DNA from: Antedon bifida
Taxonomy: Eukaryota; Echinodermata; Crinoidea; Comatulida; Antedonidae
DNA: 64,000 bases
Direction of reading: 5' to 3'
NCBI GenBank assembly: GCA_963402885.1
Contig: OY727095.1
Location: 15,815,001 to 15,879,000, forward strand
Every line of letters starts with the position of its first letter. Position 1 is the first letter of the stretch. A program made the translations under genes and the position numbers. The notes beneath the pieces are model-generated. The model saw only the letters and a list, made by a program, of their open reading frames with translations. It was not told where the DNA came from and did no database searches. Positions 45,717 to 58,000 of the stretch are shown piece by piece.

Positions 45717-46218
45717 GAGAGGTTTCGCAATCTTACGAATACGATAACGAAAACGGATACGTCACGCACATGTATTCGTTTTCGTAAGCCATAAAAAAAT
45801 CTGTTTCGCATGGCAACGAAATATTAAGGCGCGTCCAAAATATGACTGCGGTAAATTTGAGCGAAGCGCAGGTACGTGTTGCTTGGTGCTTGGCTGCCTA
45901 GGCCTAGCGTAACATCAAAGCGAGTGAGGACTTTAAAAACTGCAATTTATCTAAATTGACCTGGCATTTTAGTAAATTACTTTAGTAAATTACTTTCAAT
46001 AAATCTATAATTATATTATAATAATGAATCATTCCTAATTCAAATGCAAAATGTGCAAAATAGATCAAAAACTATACTCGTTTTGTAGTTACGAATATGA
46101 CTGGTGATATTCGTCAACACGAATACGCTTTACGAATATGAAATGGGGATCAGCTTAGTTTCACAAATGTATGACGTATCCGTTTTCGTATCGTATTCGT
46201 AAGGTTGCGAAACCTCCC
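45717..46218. mobile_element. MITE with TA target site
   Basis: A 502-bp element with inverted ends of about 47 bp (G[A/G]GAGGTTTCGCAA[T/C]CTTACG...) flanked by TA on both sides (45715-45716 and 46219-46220). The body repeats ttacgaatacg-type sequence in both orientations. Non-coding. The TA site fits Tc1/mariner-type mobilisation but is weak evidence for superfamily. Confidence 0.7.
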
Positions 46219-48767
46219 TATTATAACTACAGAACTAAACTAAACTATCGTATTACTGCATACCCCACACAAGTACCCTTGACTAACAGCCCTGGGGAAG
46301 CAGTGCATTTTAGTCTATTAATAAATGGATCATAAAGTAATAACCAAACATTTCTATAACCTTTATACATGTTTCAAGCAATCATGATTTTTACTTTATC
46401 TTTTGTTTAAATACAAAGTTAATATTAAACTGACGTTAATGATTTTGATAGGATTTGTTTGGCTGTATCTAGGGGCAACAGGCAAACAGTAAACACAAAC
46501 ACACAACGGTCATTAATAATAATCAGGCCCCTTGTTTTTCTCAATGTAAGCTTGTTGACAATCTGCATAACATTTTTCTCAAATACAAAAACAATCCTGG
46601 CTAAAAAGATTCTGAGATGAAACACAATTCATGATCAACTCCTACTGAACAATTACAGTACTTTTTTTCATAAGAAAAATCTCTGACAAAAATTGTTTTA
46701 GCTATGAAATTGTCAAAAATTGAGTATGTTATCTAGTGCAAAATTAGTAAAGACATAATTTTTCCTTTTTAATTCTCTCTAGTTTCATATTTTTCTATTT
46801 CTTAATCTTACTCAAAATGGGTTTGTTTCTACAATGAAGAAATTAAATTTCTTTAAAGAAAATGTAATGAGGGTGTTTTTCGACGTAGCCATAGTGGCAA
46901 AGCCTTTGCACTTTATTTTCTTCTAAACTTGTGTAGTTTGCATGGATCACCTTCTAATTCCCCAAAAGTATTTAGGCTATAATGATTTCCCATACAAATT
47001 TGGTTTTCAAACATAATACTGCACACTATATTCTAAAAGAGACCTAATCTTTTACTTTTCTGTTGATTAGCTAGATTTCTAGTTTATAAATACTGTAATT
47101 ATATTTTTTAGCCAAATAACTCTGTAACTTTTGTTTAAGTAGGTTTCCAGTCATATCATTAACTAATTGGTTTGAATGACATTTTATGCATTTGCTGCAA
47201 TTGTGCCATCCTTTACTGATACAAGTCCTCACACACTAAGTGGGCGTTAAAACAGGTATTCACAATTAATACCTTAATTTAGTCTTATGTGGTATCCCAT
47301 GTTAGATCTAGTTCACGAGCTCTCTTCTTTGGGTTTCATGGGTCACTATACTTGTCAAAATTGGACATATTTGAAATGTTATTTTTGGTTAATCTTCTTT
47401 TGGGCTACATGGACCTCTGATCACATTTGATCTGGTCTGGTTCAGGGGCTACATACAGTCATAAGACTTCAGCAAACAGTTATTATCTTTATAATCTAAA
47501 TTTATTTGTTGTACATATAGCTCTGCATTATAACATTTATACAGAAAACCAGGGTAGAAATTGTTATTAATGATTTGTTTGTTTTGATTATTGAGTTCCT
47601 GTTAAACAATTTGTTATAGATAATCTTTAAACCATAGATTTAATATTAACATTGTATTCTAATGTTCAACAAAGATAATAAATAGAACACACAGCAGTTT
47701 ATCACTGTTCTGTACTAGTACCATTTTGGTTATTTACACAGAGTGGTAATAAAATGAACTTAGTCAATACTATATATTGTACACTACTATAATACCAAAG
47801 TGATAATGAGGATGAACTACAGTGAGTGGGTTAACAATGGCACTACCTAGCCCTAGTTCAAAATGATCAAGGCATGGCATAGCAGATAGATTGTTGTTGA
47901 CTTGTTTTCACGAAGGCTGGTTTAATAATATATCTATTTAACTTGTTTCTAGTAGAAAAAATAAATATTAATCAAATGTAACATTTATATCATAAATAAA
48001 TTACTTAATTTACCGGGCATAGATTATTACGCGGCAAAGAATAGACTATGCTGAGTAACGCTGGGTAGGTGTTTGTTGTTGTGGTTCGGTCTTTCTTTGT
48101 GAACTAATTTAATAATTTTCTGTAGAAGTGAATGTACCCATAGTTTGTTATTAAATATGTTTTATAAAATGTTTTATTTATTTATTTTTATTTCAACAAT
48201 ATTTTATGAGGGTGGTCCATCCAGCCAAAGCTGACCATTAGGGACCCTCACAAAAATACAATATGACGAGACATAAACATGTAACAATATAAATTAAATT
48301 AAAAGAAATCAAATTTATATATATTATCATAATTCTATGACATAATATCTGTCAAATCAAGTCTTCTTTAGTCTGTATACATCCGCGGGCATCCATGCTC
48401 TGTTACAAATTTCTAATGCAAAAATCGCAGATTACTCATTCTTGTGATATATATATTCTCCGCTTTTACGCTCAGCTGGTCACGACTGTTTGTCATCTCT
48501 GCCAGCTGGCTTCGGTAGCACAAAAATTGTTTATTGATTTGAGTTGTGAGAGTCATTTAGACCATACATTTTTATTTTGTACCCGATCGTCTCTTGTTCC
48601 AATCGTCGTACAACATTATTGGGCTCCCTGATCGCCTGGGCCTGATCGTCTGTGGTCCCAATCAACCGTCTATTGCACCCCTAATTAGTCTAGCCTAGTA
48701 CAAGAAACTAGAGAGATTAGTAGGCCTAGATAGAAGGTTAGGCCTGACCCTAGCTAGGGCCTAGGCC
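46219..48767. other. Gene-poor stretch
   Basis: No gene recognised. 48170-48365 has a (ttta)n run then tttcaacaatattttatgag, resembling a LINE 3' tail read in reverse. AGGCCTA palindromes cluster at 48690-48780. Confidence 0.4.
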
Positions 48768-49225
48768 GGCGCTAGTTCCGTTTTGCACCTGTTTTATTTC
48801 GACTTGCTTTCGACTCAAAATTTATTAAGTAACTTATTGTGAAGAAGAATCACATAAAAAGTAACAAATAAATTTGTTTTTCCTTTCTTTTTTTTTTAAT
48901 GATTTTACAGACGTGTTTCTTTCACACCGTTCGCAAATTTCGCATACACTAAGTTCAATATTTTCATTTCTATGGAGCGCCAAAAGAGCAACTATAATAG
49001 AGGGTTAAAAATTCAGTGGAATGTGTCTACTTTTAATGCATCTATTATGAAATACACATTTAATTTCCAATTTTTTTGTCAATAAAAAAGTTGTTACATA
49101 CGTTACTGCTGCTAATGTGCGGTTTTCAAAGAACATTAACAGACCCTAAATCAGCATCTAATTAGTCCATGCCGGGACTATGACTAAGAGGGATATTATT
49201 TAGATCATTGAGGTATATAAACCTA

Positions 49226-51395
49226 CGCCGTGGCTAAAGATATGGTACCGTATCTGGGGTAGCACTAACATTTCATTTTGTTTAGCCATTTGGCGAAAGT
49301 CAAAATATTTTTTTTAGTCAAATCAGTTTATCTATAGCCAAAATGGCTAAAGTTCAATTTTTTTATTTAGCCAAATGAATCGGTCATTAGCCAAAATTAA
49401 AAATTGTTGAAATATAATGGTAAAAACGTTTTAGTTAATTTATCTATGTCAATAGGTCTATACACTGTTCCCTGAACGTTTTTGTAAGGCATTTGGGGAA
49501 AGAGAGCCATGCCTAAATCACTGTATATTTGATTTTAAAAAATAATTGTTGTTGTATTTTATATGATCAAAACAATTGTTCAAATTGTTTTTAATCATAC
49601 AGCATTCATGCAGTTATCAATTTAATAAGAAACATTTTACAGTTTTCTGAAATCCCCTGAACGTATGTTATTTTTGTTTTTTACGCTTGGCTGGTGGCTT
49701 CCGTACTATACCACGCGAAAATTGTGTCCTAAGACTTTCACGGTCACCGCCGCGCAGCGGGTGAATGTTGTTTAATTGGGTATGCTCAAGAGGTGCGAAA
49801 GTGCAGTAGCGCAGGCCTAGGCTAGGGGCCTAGGCTAGGGGCCTAGCCTAGGCCTACAAAATTATGTACGACGGTACGTCGTAGGCCTATATGCTAAAAA
49901 TATTTCTAGCAAACGAACACTCGTATCGTTATTGAACGTGCAGATAATATAGGCCAAAGCACAGGGAAAACGCACAAGGAAACTTTATTAAGGGTAAAAT
50001 ATGAAACTACATTATTGGAGCCTAAAATGCATAACGCATAAATATTGATTTCGATAAGATCATTCATTGAAGATACTATGTTTTTTTTTAATCTGAAAAG
50101 AACACCCTTATCGAAAAATAGACAATCCCGGTAAATAGCCGACCGTCGGCTGTCGAGTCGTCGTTCGCTTGTGCAGCGCAACACGTGATAGTTTGGGTAG
50201 ACTCCATCATCCATGTGTCGTGTAATGTCTGTCTCTCTGTGCAGTCTACCTCTGCTATCTCCATCATATTGAAATAACAAAGAGACGCCTGGTACAACGA
50301 AACAAGTTGACGAAAATGGAGCTTGAAGTAAACAACATGATAACGAACAAAATAAATGCTTGAAGATCGACAAATGGACCTTTTAGTTGGACTTTATGCT
50401 TTCGCCAAAATTATTATTTTATCATCTATTTTATCATATGTCATAGCCAAAATGGCTAAAGTAGACGTTTTATTTTTCGCCAATCTGGAAACGTTTTCGC
50501 CCATGGCGACTTGGCGATCGGCCAGTGCGAGCCCAGCCGTATCCTAACTTCTCTTTACTAAAGGTACGGTAAAATTACATTACGTCATAATGAGCCATTG
50601 TATAAGGATTTTGTATATTTTGTCATACCGCGTCTGTAGAGAATGCCTATCGGCGGCGCCAGGCTGCATGGATGTGTGCGCTGATTATGTGACTCAGCCC
50701 CGGGGCTAGACCTAGTAATGTTGAATCCAGAAGTTTAATAACGGGTGACAACGTCGATGCTGTAGTAATAGAGCAATTTCATGTGGTTGGTGGACGTTAC
50801 ATAAAGCGTTTAAAACATGCACTCAATCTCAAATATTATTTCATTAAACAACATACAGTATTAGTATTATAATCCGATATGTTGATAGCCAAATTCTTTG
50901 TTTACAGATGATGACCATAAACAACAAGCAAATGCGGACAATAAAGGGGCCCTCAAATACTTAATTTAGACAGTAGCCCAAGGGCTGAGTCACAGAAATC
51001 AGCGAACACATGCAGCTTCCTTCCATGGCCCCAGTCTGGCACCGCTTTCCCTACACAAACTCGCATAATGAGGTATAGTAAGTAGGCATAGGCCTCTTTT
51101 GAAACGGTTTTCTGTATTCTAGAATTAAAATCAACATGTTTTGGCTTTTCAATAATAACAGACATAGGCTACATTTAGTTTTTGTCATCACACGACGGCG
51201 ATAATAGCGATAAATGAAGCATAAAGAAAATGCGGTTGATCACTGTTTTCGCGATATGAAAACAAATTCAAAGTCCTTATAAAATGACGTCACACACGTA
51301 CCAGCACCCCATTGGCTGATTATGACGTAATGTAATTTTACCGTACCTTTAGCAAACGGAAGTTAGGATATGGTACCGTATCTTTAGCCACGGCG
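49226..51395. mobile_element. Mutator-like element (9-bp target duplication)
   Basis: Termini CGCCGTGGCTAAAGAT...ATCTTTAGCCACGGCG with ATAAACCTA duplicated at 49217-49225 and 51396-51404. A 9-bp duplication is characteristic of Mutator-like elements. A 60-bp subterminal segment at the right (51318-51370) recurs inverted at about 50538-50602. The ORFs inside (e.g. 49906-50373, minus) have no motif that I recognise. Confidence 0.65.
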
Positions 51396-51499
51396 ATAAA
51401 CCTACAGTACATCTTATGATGATGAATTTGTCGATTTATTATTCTTAAAAGTCAACGAAAACCATGTACAGTTTCAACAGTAACATTTTAGTTGTACTA

Positions 51500-52245
51500 C
51501 AGTCGACTCCGCCTAAGTCGAATTCGCGTAAGTCGAAAAATCGCGAAAGTCGAATTTTTATGAAAGTCCCAATTCTTTCCTATACATTACTGTGTAATTT
51601 TTATTTGTAAGTCGAATTTTTCTAAGTCGAAATTCGTCTAAGTCGACGTCTTTTTGCGGTCCGAATACACACATTATTTAGTGATGTATATCGTATAAGT
51701 CGAAGTCACAAATCACGCGGCAACAACACGCTAAAAAAGCCGATGAAACGTACGTAATTCGATAAACAAACGACAGAGGGGATAATGTGGGACCATATCG
51801 GTTCTCTCAAGCAGGTTGTACAGTATAGGTGGCGTCCTACAACTCGCGCTAGTATAGTGTATGAGTTTAAGAGTTGAGAACTTAAGCGGCGTTTTGTGGG
51901 TACCCATTTTGTGCTAGGCAGATGGCAATAAACGATGGATACCGATTTCGAATAAGAACCGAAATGTATTTATTATACGTTTTCGTATTGTTTCGGGCTT
52001 AAACCATAAAAGAAAATACAGTTTATCATTGCCGATAAGCTAGCTAGCTAGCTAAGCAAACTCAATTCAAGAAGGCTCATCGCGTGGGCCGCGATCGCGA
52101 CAGGGCAGGGTCTACTACAGGCCTAGCCATAGCGCGGCTAGTGCGTGAACCTACAGTAGGCCTAGGCCTAGCATTTTTTTTGCAAATCTGTAAGTCGAAG
52201 TTCGCGTAAGTCGAATTTTTATACCGGTCCCATTAGATTCGACTG
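51500..52245. mobile_element. pogo/Tigger-like MITE
   Basis: A 746-bp element starting CAGTCGACTCCGCCTAAGTC and ending ...TTAGATTCGACTG, flanked by TA (51498-51499 and 52246-52247). It contains repeated AAGTCGAA motifs. CAGT ends plus a TA target fit the pogo branch of Tc1/mariner. No transposase ORF. Confidence 0.65.
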
Positions 52246-52612
52246 TACTATTAACATTGACAAAATATATTGAAATTGAACGTAATTTTCACCAATAGAT
52301 GCATTAAATATGTGCATTCCAATGCCTTTTTAGCCCTCTATTATAGTTGCTCTTTTGGCGCTCCATAGAAACGTCAATATTGAACATGGAGTAGCCTAGG
52401 CCTAGGCTATGTATGTGAAATTCACAAACCATGTGCAAGAAATTAAATTCATCAATTTAAAGGATTTATTTGTTACTTTTTCTGTGATTCTCCATCGTAA
52501 AACTAAAAGTACTTATGAGGTCTAATTCTAAGGTGTAGTATTCAGGATAAAGTTCCTTAACACATTTGGAGTCAAAATAAAAGACAGGTGCGAAACGGAA
52601 CTACCGCCCCTA

Positions 52613-53519
52613 GGCTAGTATAGTAGGCCTAGGCCCCTAGACTAGTAGTAGTAGTGTAGTACAGTACGTAGATGGCTATGCCTAGCCTAGGCCTAGCATA
52701 GTTTGTTAGCTAGCTAGGCCCTAAAGCCTAGGATACGAATATAAGATCCAAATAAAGACCTGCTATTAAAACAATACAGTATAAAGAATTCCGTATATGA
52801 TATGGTATGATAATAATGAAACAAAACTTACTTCTTGTTTCTGACATTCTTCTGGTGGGGTGATAAACTTTATTTTTTATAGAGGGCGCAATCACAATTT
52901 GTCTACATTTTTTATCTGCAATGCAATATTATCGAAGAACTTTATTACTCGATCTCCTATAATATACAATACATTTTTAACAATAGCTAGCACGTACAAT
53001 TTGATATTAAAATCTACCCCTTAAAAAAAAAAAAACACTATCCTTACAAACAAATAAGTTTTTCATTCATTAGTATTTATTAAAAATATGAATAACATTA
53101 AAACATAGCAGCATACTAAATTGAGTTTAATTAAAATTGAATTAAAAGTGAAAAACATCAAAATATATTCATTCAACAAATAGACATTATAAAATTCATT
53201 CATAACTGTACTGTACAAAAAAATTGAACACTACTGTATAAACAATTCATCAAACATTAATTTAGATTTAAGCATTGTTTGTTTAATAACTGGATCAAGT
53301 ATGGAACAGGGCTAGAGAAGTGGCGTTTAGTAGCACAGTGGGATTCAACAAAGTTGTGTCTATGTCTAGTGTGGTAAGGGGAAGGATTAGAGGGTGCGTT
53401 CATTTGACAAGCAAGGTTGAATTTCTTCAGGGGAACATTTTTGATTTTAATAAAAAGGGGAATCAAGAGTGGACTTTGACCTTTGGATTATTTTTCAAAA
53501 CAGTTTAAACAAAATTATA
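52613..53519. other. Gene-poor stretch with LINE relic
   Basis: AGGCCTA-rich to about 52740, then AT-rich. 53266-53466 read on the minus strand has YHTRHRHNFVESHCATKR, similar to LINE C-terminal tails; a weak relic. Confidence 0.35.
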
Positions 53520-53574
53520 TTGGGGTATATTGGACAGAATGTAATAAATGAAGTTGATAAAGGCTTGTTTGATC

Positions 53575-53850
53575 AATTTCTTTCATGGAAAAATAATATT
53601 CATAGTTTATTTCAAAATGTAAGAAAAAAAAATAGGCATATTATTTAAGTTGAGATATTTTGTTCCTCAATACATCCTAATTATAATCTACAACTCATTT
53701 ATTAATCCATTATTCGTTTATGGCATTGAGGTCTGAGGTAGCACATATTCTTCTTACTTAACTCAATTCTTATTCAAAAAATGTATGTTTGTCGTTTGAT
53801 TTTTGCCTGTAATCTCAACATAGAGACTCTAATATAAATGCACAACAAAA
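53575..53850 (+). pseudogene. LINE reverse-transcriptase C-terminal relic
   Basis: Plus-strand reading gives WKNNIHSLFQNVRKKIGILF, then LRYFVPQYILIIIYNSFINP and LFVYGIEV, followed by several stops. This is the thumb/post-RT region of Jockey/CR1-type LINEs (compare LNWKEHI...PLFDY in 34887-36806). It is degraded and headless. Confidence 0.7.
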
Positions 53851-53939
53851 TATAAAAACAGTTAAAATGGTCTTATCTCTAAATATAGCAATAGGTAATG
53901 TCTGCAACAGGAACATTAGCAATGTTTTATACCCACATG

Positions 53940-54265
53940 CTTGTAGGCCTACTATTATTTTTTGTAATATTCCATCTTTTTTTTGTTACTAACATTCATG
54001 TACCGTTTAGTACACTGAAATCTTATAATAAATCTTTGTAGGCCTACTGTTATTTTTTGTAAATATTCCAGTATTGTTATTTTGTTTTGTCTTCTTTTTT
54101 TGTTACTAACATTCATGTACTGTTTACTACACTGAAATCTTATAATAAATCTTTGTAGGCCTACTGTTATTTTTTGTAATATTCCAGTATTGTTATTTTG
54201 TTTTGCTGTCTTTCTTTTGTTACTAACATTCATGTACCGTTTAGTACACTGAAATCTAATAATAA
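53940..54265. repeat. About 116-bp tandem repeat, 3 copies
   Basis: Repeats of ttgtaggcctactgttattt...cattcatgtaccgtttagta, with cattcatg at about 53993, 54110 and 54228. Confidence 0.8.
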
Positions 54266-54277
54266 ATCTTTCAACAG

Positions 54278-54670
54278 TAGAACCCCTCCTCTTTACTACT
54301 GGAGTAAACCTCTTCTTTATGACACCCCTATTCAGGGGACATACCCCTCCTCTTTACTACTGGAGTAAAACCCTTGTTTAGGACACCCCTATTCAGGGGA
54401 CACACCCCTATTCAGGGGACACACCCCTCCTCTTTACTACTGGAGTAAACCTCTTCTTTATGACACCCCCATTCAGGGGACACACCCCTACGCTTTACTA
54501 CTGGAGTAAACCTCTTCTTTATAACACCCCTATTCAGGGGACACACCCCTACGCTTTACTACTGGAGTAAACCTCTTCTTTATGACACCCCTATTCAGGG
54601 GACACACCCCTCTTGCTTTACTACTGGAGTAAACCTCTTCTTTAGGACACCCCTATTCAGGGGACACTTT
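54278..54670. repeat. 61-bp tandem repeat
   Basis: Six to seven copies of a unit with ctttactactggagtaaacc and ctattcaggggacacacccc, some partly deleted or duplicated. It lies about 400 bp beyond the stop codon of the COR-DED gene. Confidence 0.85.
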
Positions 54671-55026
54671 CTCATAAAACGAGGGGAAATATATGTTTTA
54701 ACACTACAGCAAACTCCTAATCAGGGGACACCCCTATTAAAGGGACAGGGACACGTTTGAGAGTGCCAAATGGTTGATGTAATCTTATTATAAGGGGACA
54801 GATATTTTTTTTGGACAGAAAACACCACAGACAATAACTAGTGTGTTTTAATCCTGGGATACCAGGGTACCTACGCTATTGTACATTGAGGTATGACACG
54901 CTAACATTACATCACAACCAAATCAGTACTCAATTGGCAGATAAAAGAGTTAACAGGTAGATTGTACTGGTACCAGTTTTCAACACTTTAACGCCATCTA
55001 ACATTTGTATGAATAGAATGTCCATG

Positions 55027-55032
55027 TTTATT
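55027..55032 (-). terminator. Polyadenylation signal of the COR-DED gene
   Basis: AATAAA on the minus strand, 24 nt beyond the stop codon at 55057-55059. Confidence 0.5.
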
Positions 55033-55056
55033 GCATCATTGGGCTAAGTCTGTGAC

Positions 55057-58000
55057 TTAGTCTTCATCATCCTCTGAGAGATCTATACGAATGAAAAACA
55101 GTATCAATCATGATTATTGTGGAAATTGTAATTGTTGTTTTAAGATTATGAATAATAAATATAAATTGATAAAACACAATATTTTCCACTGTAATAAATT
55201 CAGTAGATTAGCATCATAAATATGATAATTACTTAAACTGTTTAAAAATGAAAGATTCAATAATATTACAAATAACTTAATACAATATAAAGTAGAAATG
55301 CATACCAAGTAGTATGTTACTTGCTGTTGTGCTAAGACGTTCTGCAAACCGATTTATTTTGTCTAAATCATCTACTAATTGTTTATCAATCTCCAGATAG
55401 AGAACTGCATCCCATACATTGGAGAAGTTATATTTTGTCAATTTATAGTAAGCAGTAACATTACGTAATGCATCTGGGTCAACTTGATTCAGGGCCGTAA
55501 ACAGTCGCTTTCTGTAAGATGACAACTTGGTTTTATCAGTATGTCTATTCTGAATGTTGTTGTCTGTCATATACTTTGATACAAGATCTTTGGCCTGTGC
55601 CATTTCAGATGTTTTCGTAACCTCTAACAGCAAGTTAACATTGGTTGGTGAGATTAAACCTTTGTCTTCAAGTGCATTGAGCAATTCATGTCCATTGCAA
55701 TGTGGATTTTTAATTTCACTGACACTCAAGTGAGAAAATAGTAGGAACCTTAGCCAACGATATCTTTCGCCATCAAAGCAACCACTGAGACCAGCTTTTA
55801 GATCTTGGAAATTGTCGCAAGTTTTCGATTCTGCAATTGTGTTCCTGTCTGCAAATAAAATTATAGCACATTTATTATTATTTTTTATTATTGTTTCCAA
55901 AATGAAAATAATTTGTTTGTTTAATTATAAGTATAGACTATCAACAAAATGTAAAAGCATAAAAAATTAAACAAATTAAAAAGTAATTAAGGTAAATGTT
56001 AAATTTGTGTTATGTTCTCTCTCCACTCTACTATTTCAAAATAAAAATATTGTGGAATTATGTCAGGTTCAGATCAAGTTCAATAATAAATATCAAACTA
56101 CGGTAAACTTTGGAAAACTTGATATTGTAAATTCTGGAAAAATTGACAGTCACATGTGTGTCATTCTAGACTTGGCTATATGTGGCAAGTTTTGGTATAT
56201 TAAACAATTAAAATTAAGGACTTGACAGTAGTTGGCTGAAGGCAGCCATAGCTAGGCTGGTACGTAAGCCACGGGCGGGTAGAGGCATGTCCTTAGTTTT
56301 GCTTTCCCAATGTGTTCCCAACAAAGATTAATGCATTGCTGTAAAAACTATTTCTCAATTGAACTGTTGATTTTATGCGTTTGTGTTAATGCTAGTTTAT
56401 TTAGTTCAGGTTCGAATTGAATGCGTCTGTGATGATACTATGTGTCCCATGCAGGATAGGCCTTGCTAGTACTACTGTAGTAAACTAGTATAGTACTAGT
56501 ATTACTGAATGGGTACCCCTGTTACTAGCTATAGGCTAGCCTAGACCCGATCATCTGTTACATGAGTCTAATTGTCTTTGCCATCTCGACCATGATGACC
56601 ATAAACAATTCTAAATTTGGTGTAAGTACAGTACTATCGTCATTTGATGCAATCATATATGGAAAGCTATCGTCGCAAAAACTCCAACAGGTAAAAAATA
56701 ACCACAAATCTTGAACATGACAAATTTTCACAAACATTTTTTTTTTGGGTTTGCACAAATCACTTTCAAGTCTAGTTTTAAACTTAATAATCAACATTAT
56801 ATTCTTGGTGCTATAATAATATGATCATAAATTTTAGAGAGAGTATATTATCATCATCATTATAATCAACTTAAATTTTTTAATTTAAAATTATTATAAT
56901 CTTGTTCATCATCATTATGTGTGTGTGTGTGTGTTGTTCGATTTATTAAGCGCTTATACAATCAAAAGATTGTCCCAAAGCGCTGACAGAAGAAACAGAA
57001 AGAAATTACAAAGAAAAAAGATGGGTTTTGAAATAGATAGTGGATGCATTTTTAATAGGATCAGGAAGATTGTTCCACAATATCACTATCTTTATCTACT
57101 AGTATCTTACCTTCACTTTGTTGGTGACTCTGTGATGTTCCTTCTCTTTCATCCTCATCACTACTACCTAAAAATGATAAAAATGAGAAGTATATGTTTA
57201 AAGTATGTTAGGATTTGTTTATATACATGGCACTTTTACACTGGATGATCGAGATTTGATCATTAAGAAAGTAGTGCATTACTAATACACTATCAAACTT
57301 GTTTGACATAAAAAGTGTGATGTCGTGAGGTAATTTCCCGATTGATCGTAATCAAAACGGTACCGGGTATGGTCTACTAGCTTTTCTGCTCCCAACCAGT
57401 ACATCCATTCATAGAAGCCTTGATTAAGTAAGCCTACCTGGTGGTGACCATAGAACGGTCCCGAGATAACGACTATACTTCAGCTTTAGTCGATAGAAGA
57501 TTGAAATATTGTTAGAGATAGAGTATATGATGTTTGATTATGTGTAGATATGTGATTTGTTCTATTATCCAAATGATGTTCCGTAAATAATTATCCTAGA
57601 CTGTATATTATGCGATAAATAATATTTTATATATATTTTAACAAATATTTATTGTTATGATTATAATATTAATAAAAATATATTTGTTAGTATAAATTAA
57701 AAAATTTAAAAATATAAAATATAGATATAAAGAAGAAAAGCAAAGAGATTATGGAGCGGCTATTCCTGAATATACAATAATAAGTATAATTTATAAATTT
57801 TAGGCGATCTTGTCAAAGGTCAAGCGCCTATAGCCTGCTACGTTTCGATATTCAATATTGAACTTGAAAGCTCTCTGTCTACACTATCAAACAAATTTGA
57901 CAAAAAAGTGTGATGTGCCCAAATATGAGTGATATACCCAAATATGGTAGTGATATGACATCATCATGTCCATATGTGGGCACATCACATTAGCGACACA

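Larger units (their letters stand above)
48768..52612. repeat. Large diverged inverted repeat with nested elements
   Basis: The left arm, about 48768-49051 (gctagttccgttttgcacct; gcgccaaaagagcaactata), pairs with the right arm, about 52291-52612 (tatagttgctcttttggcgc; aaacggaact). The spacer holds a Mutator-like element and a pogo-like MITE. It is probably an old foldback element; the outer ends are masked by AGGCCTA-rich sequence. Confidence 0.6.

Noticed and set aside
49906..50373. 155-residue minus-strand ORF
   Set aside because: Longest ORF in the 46-53 kb stretch, but it lies inside a Mutator-like element, shows no recognisable motif and has no splice or codon evidence.
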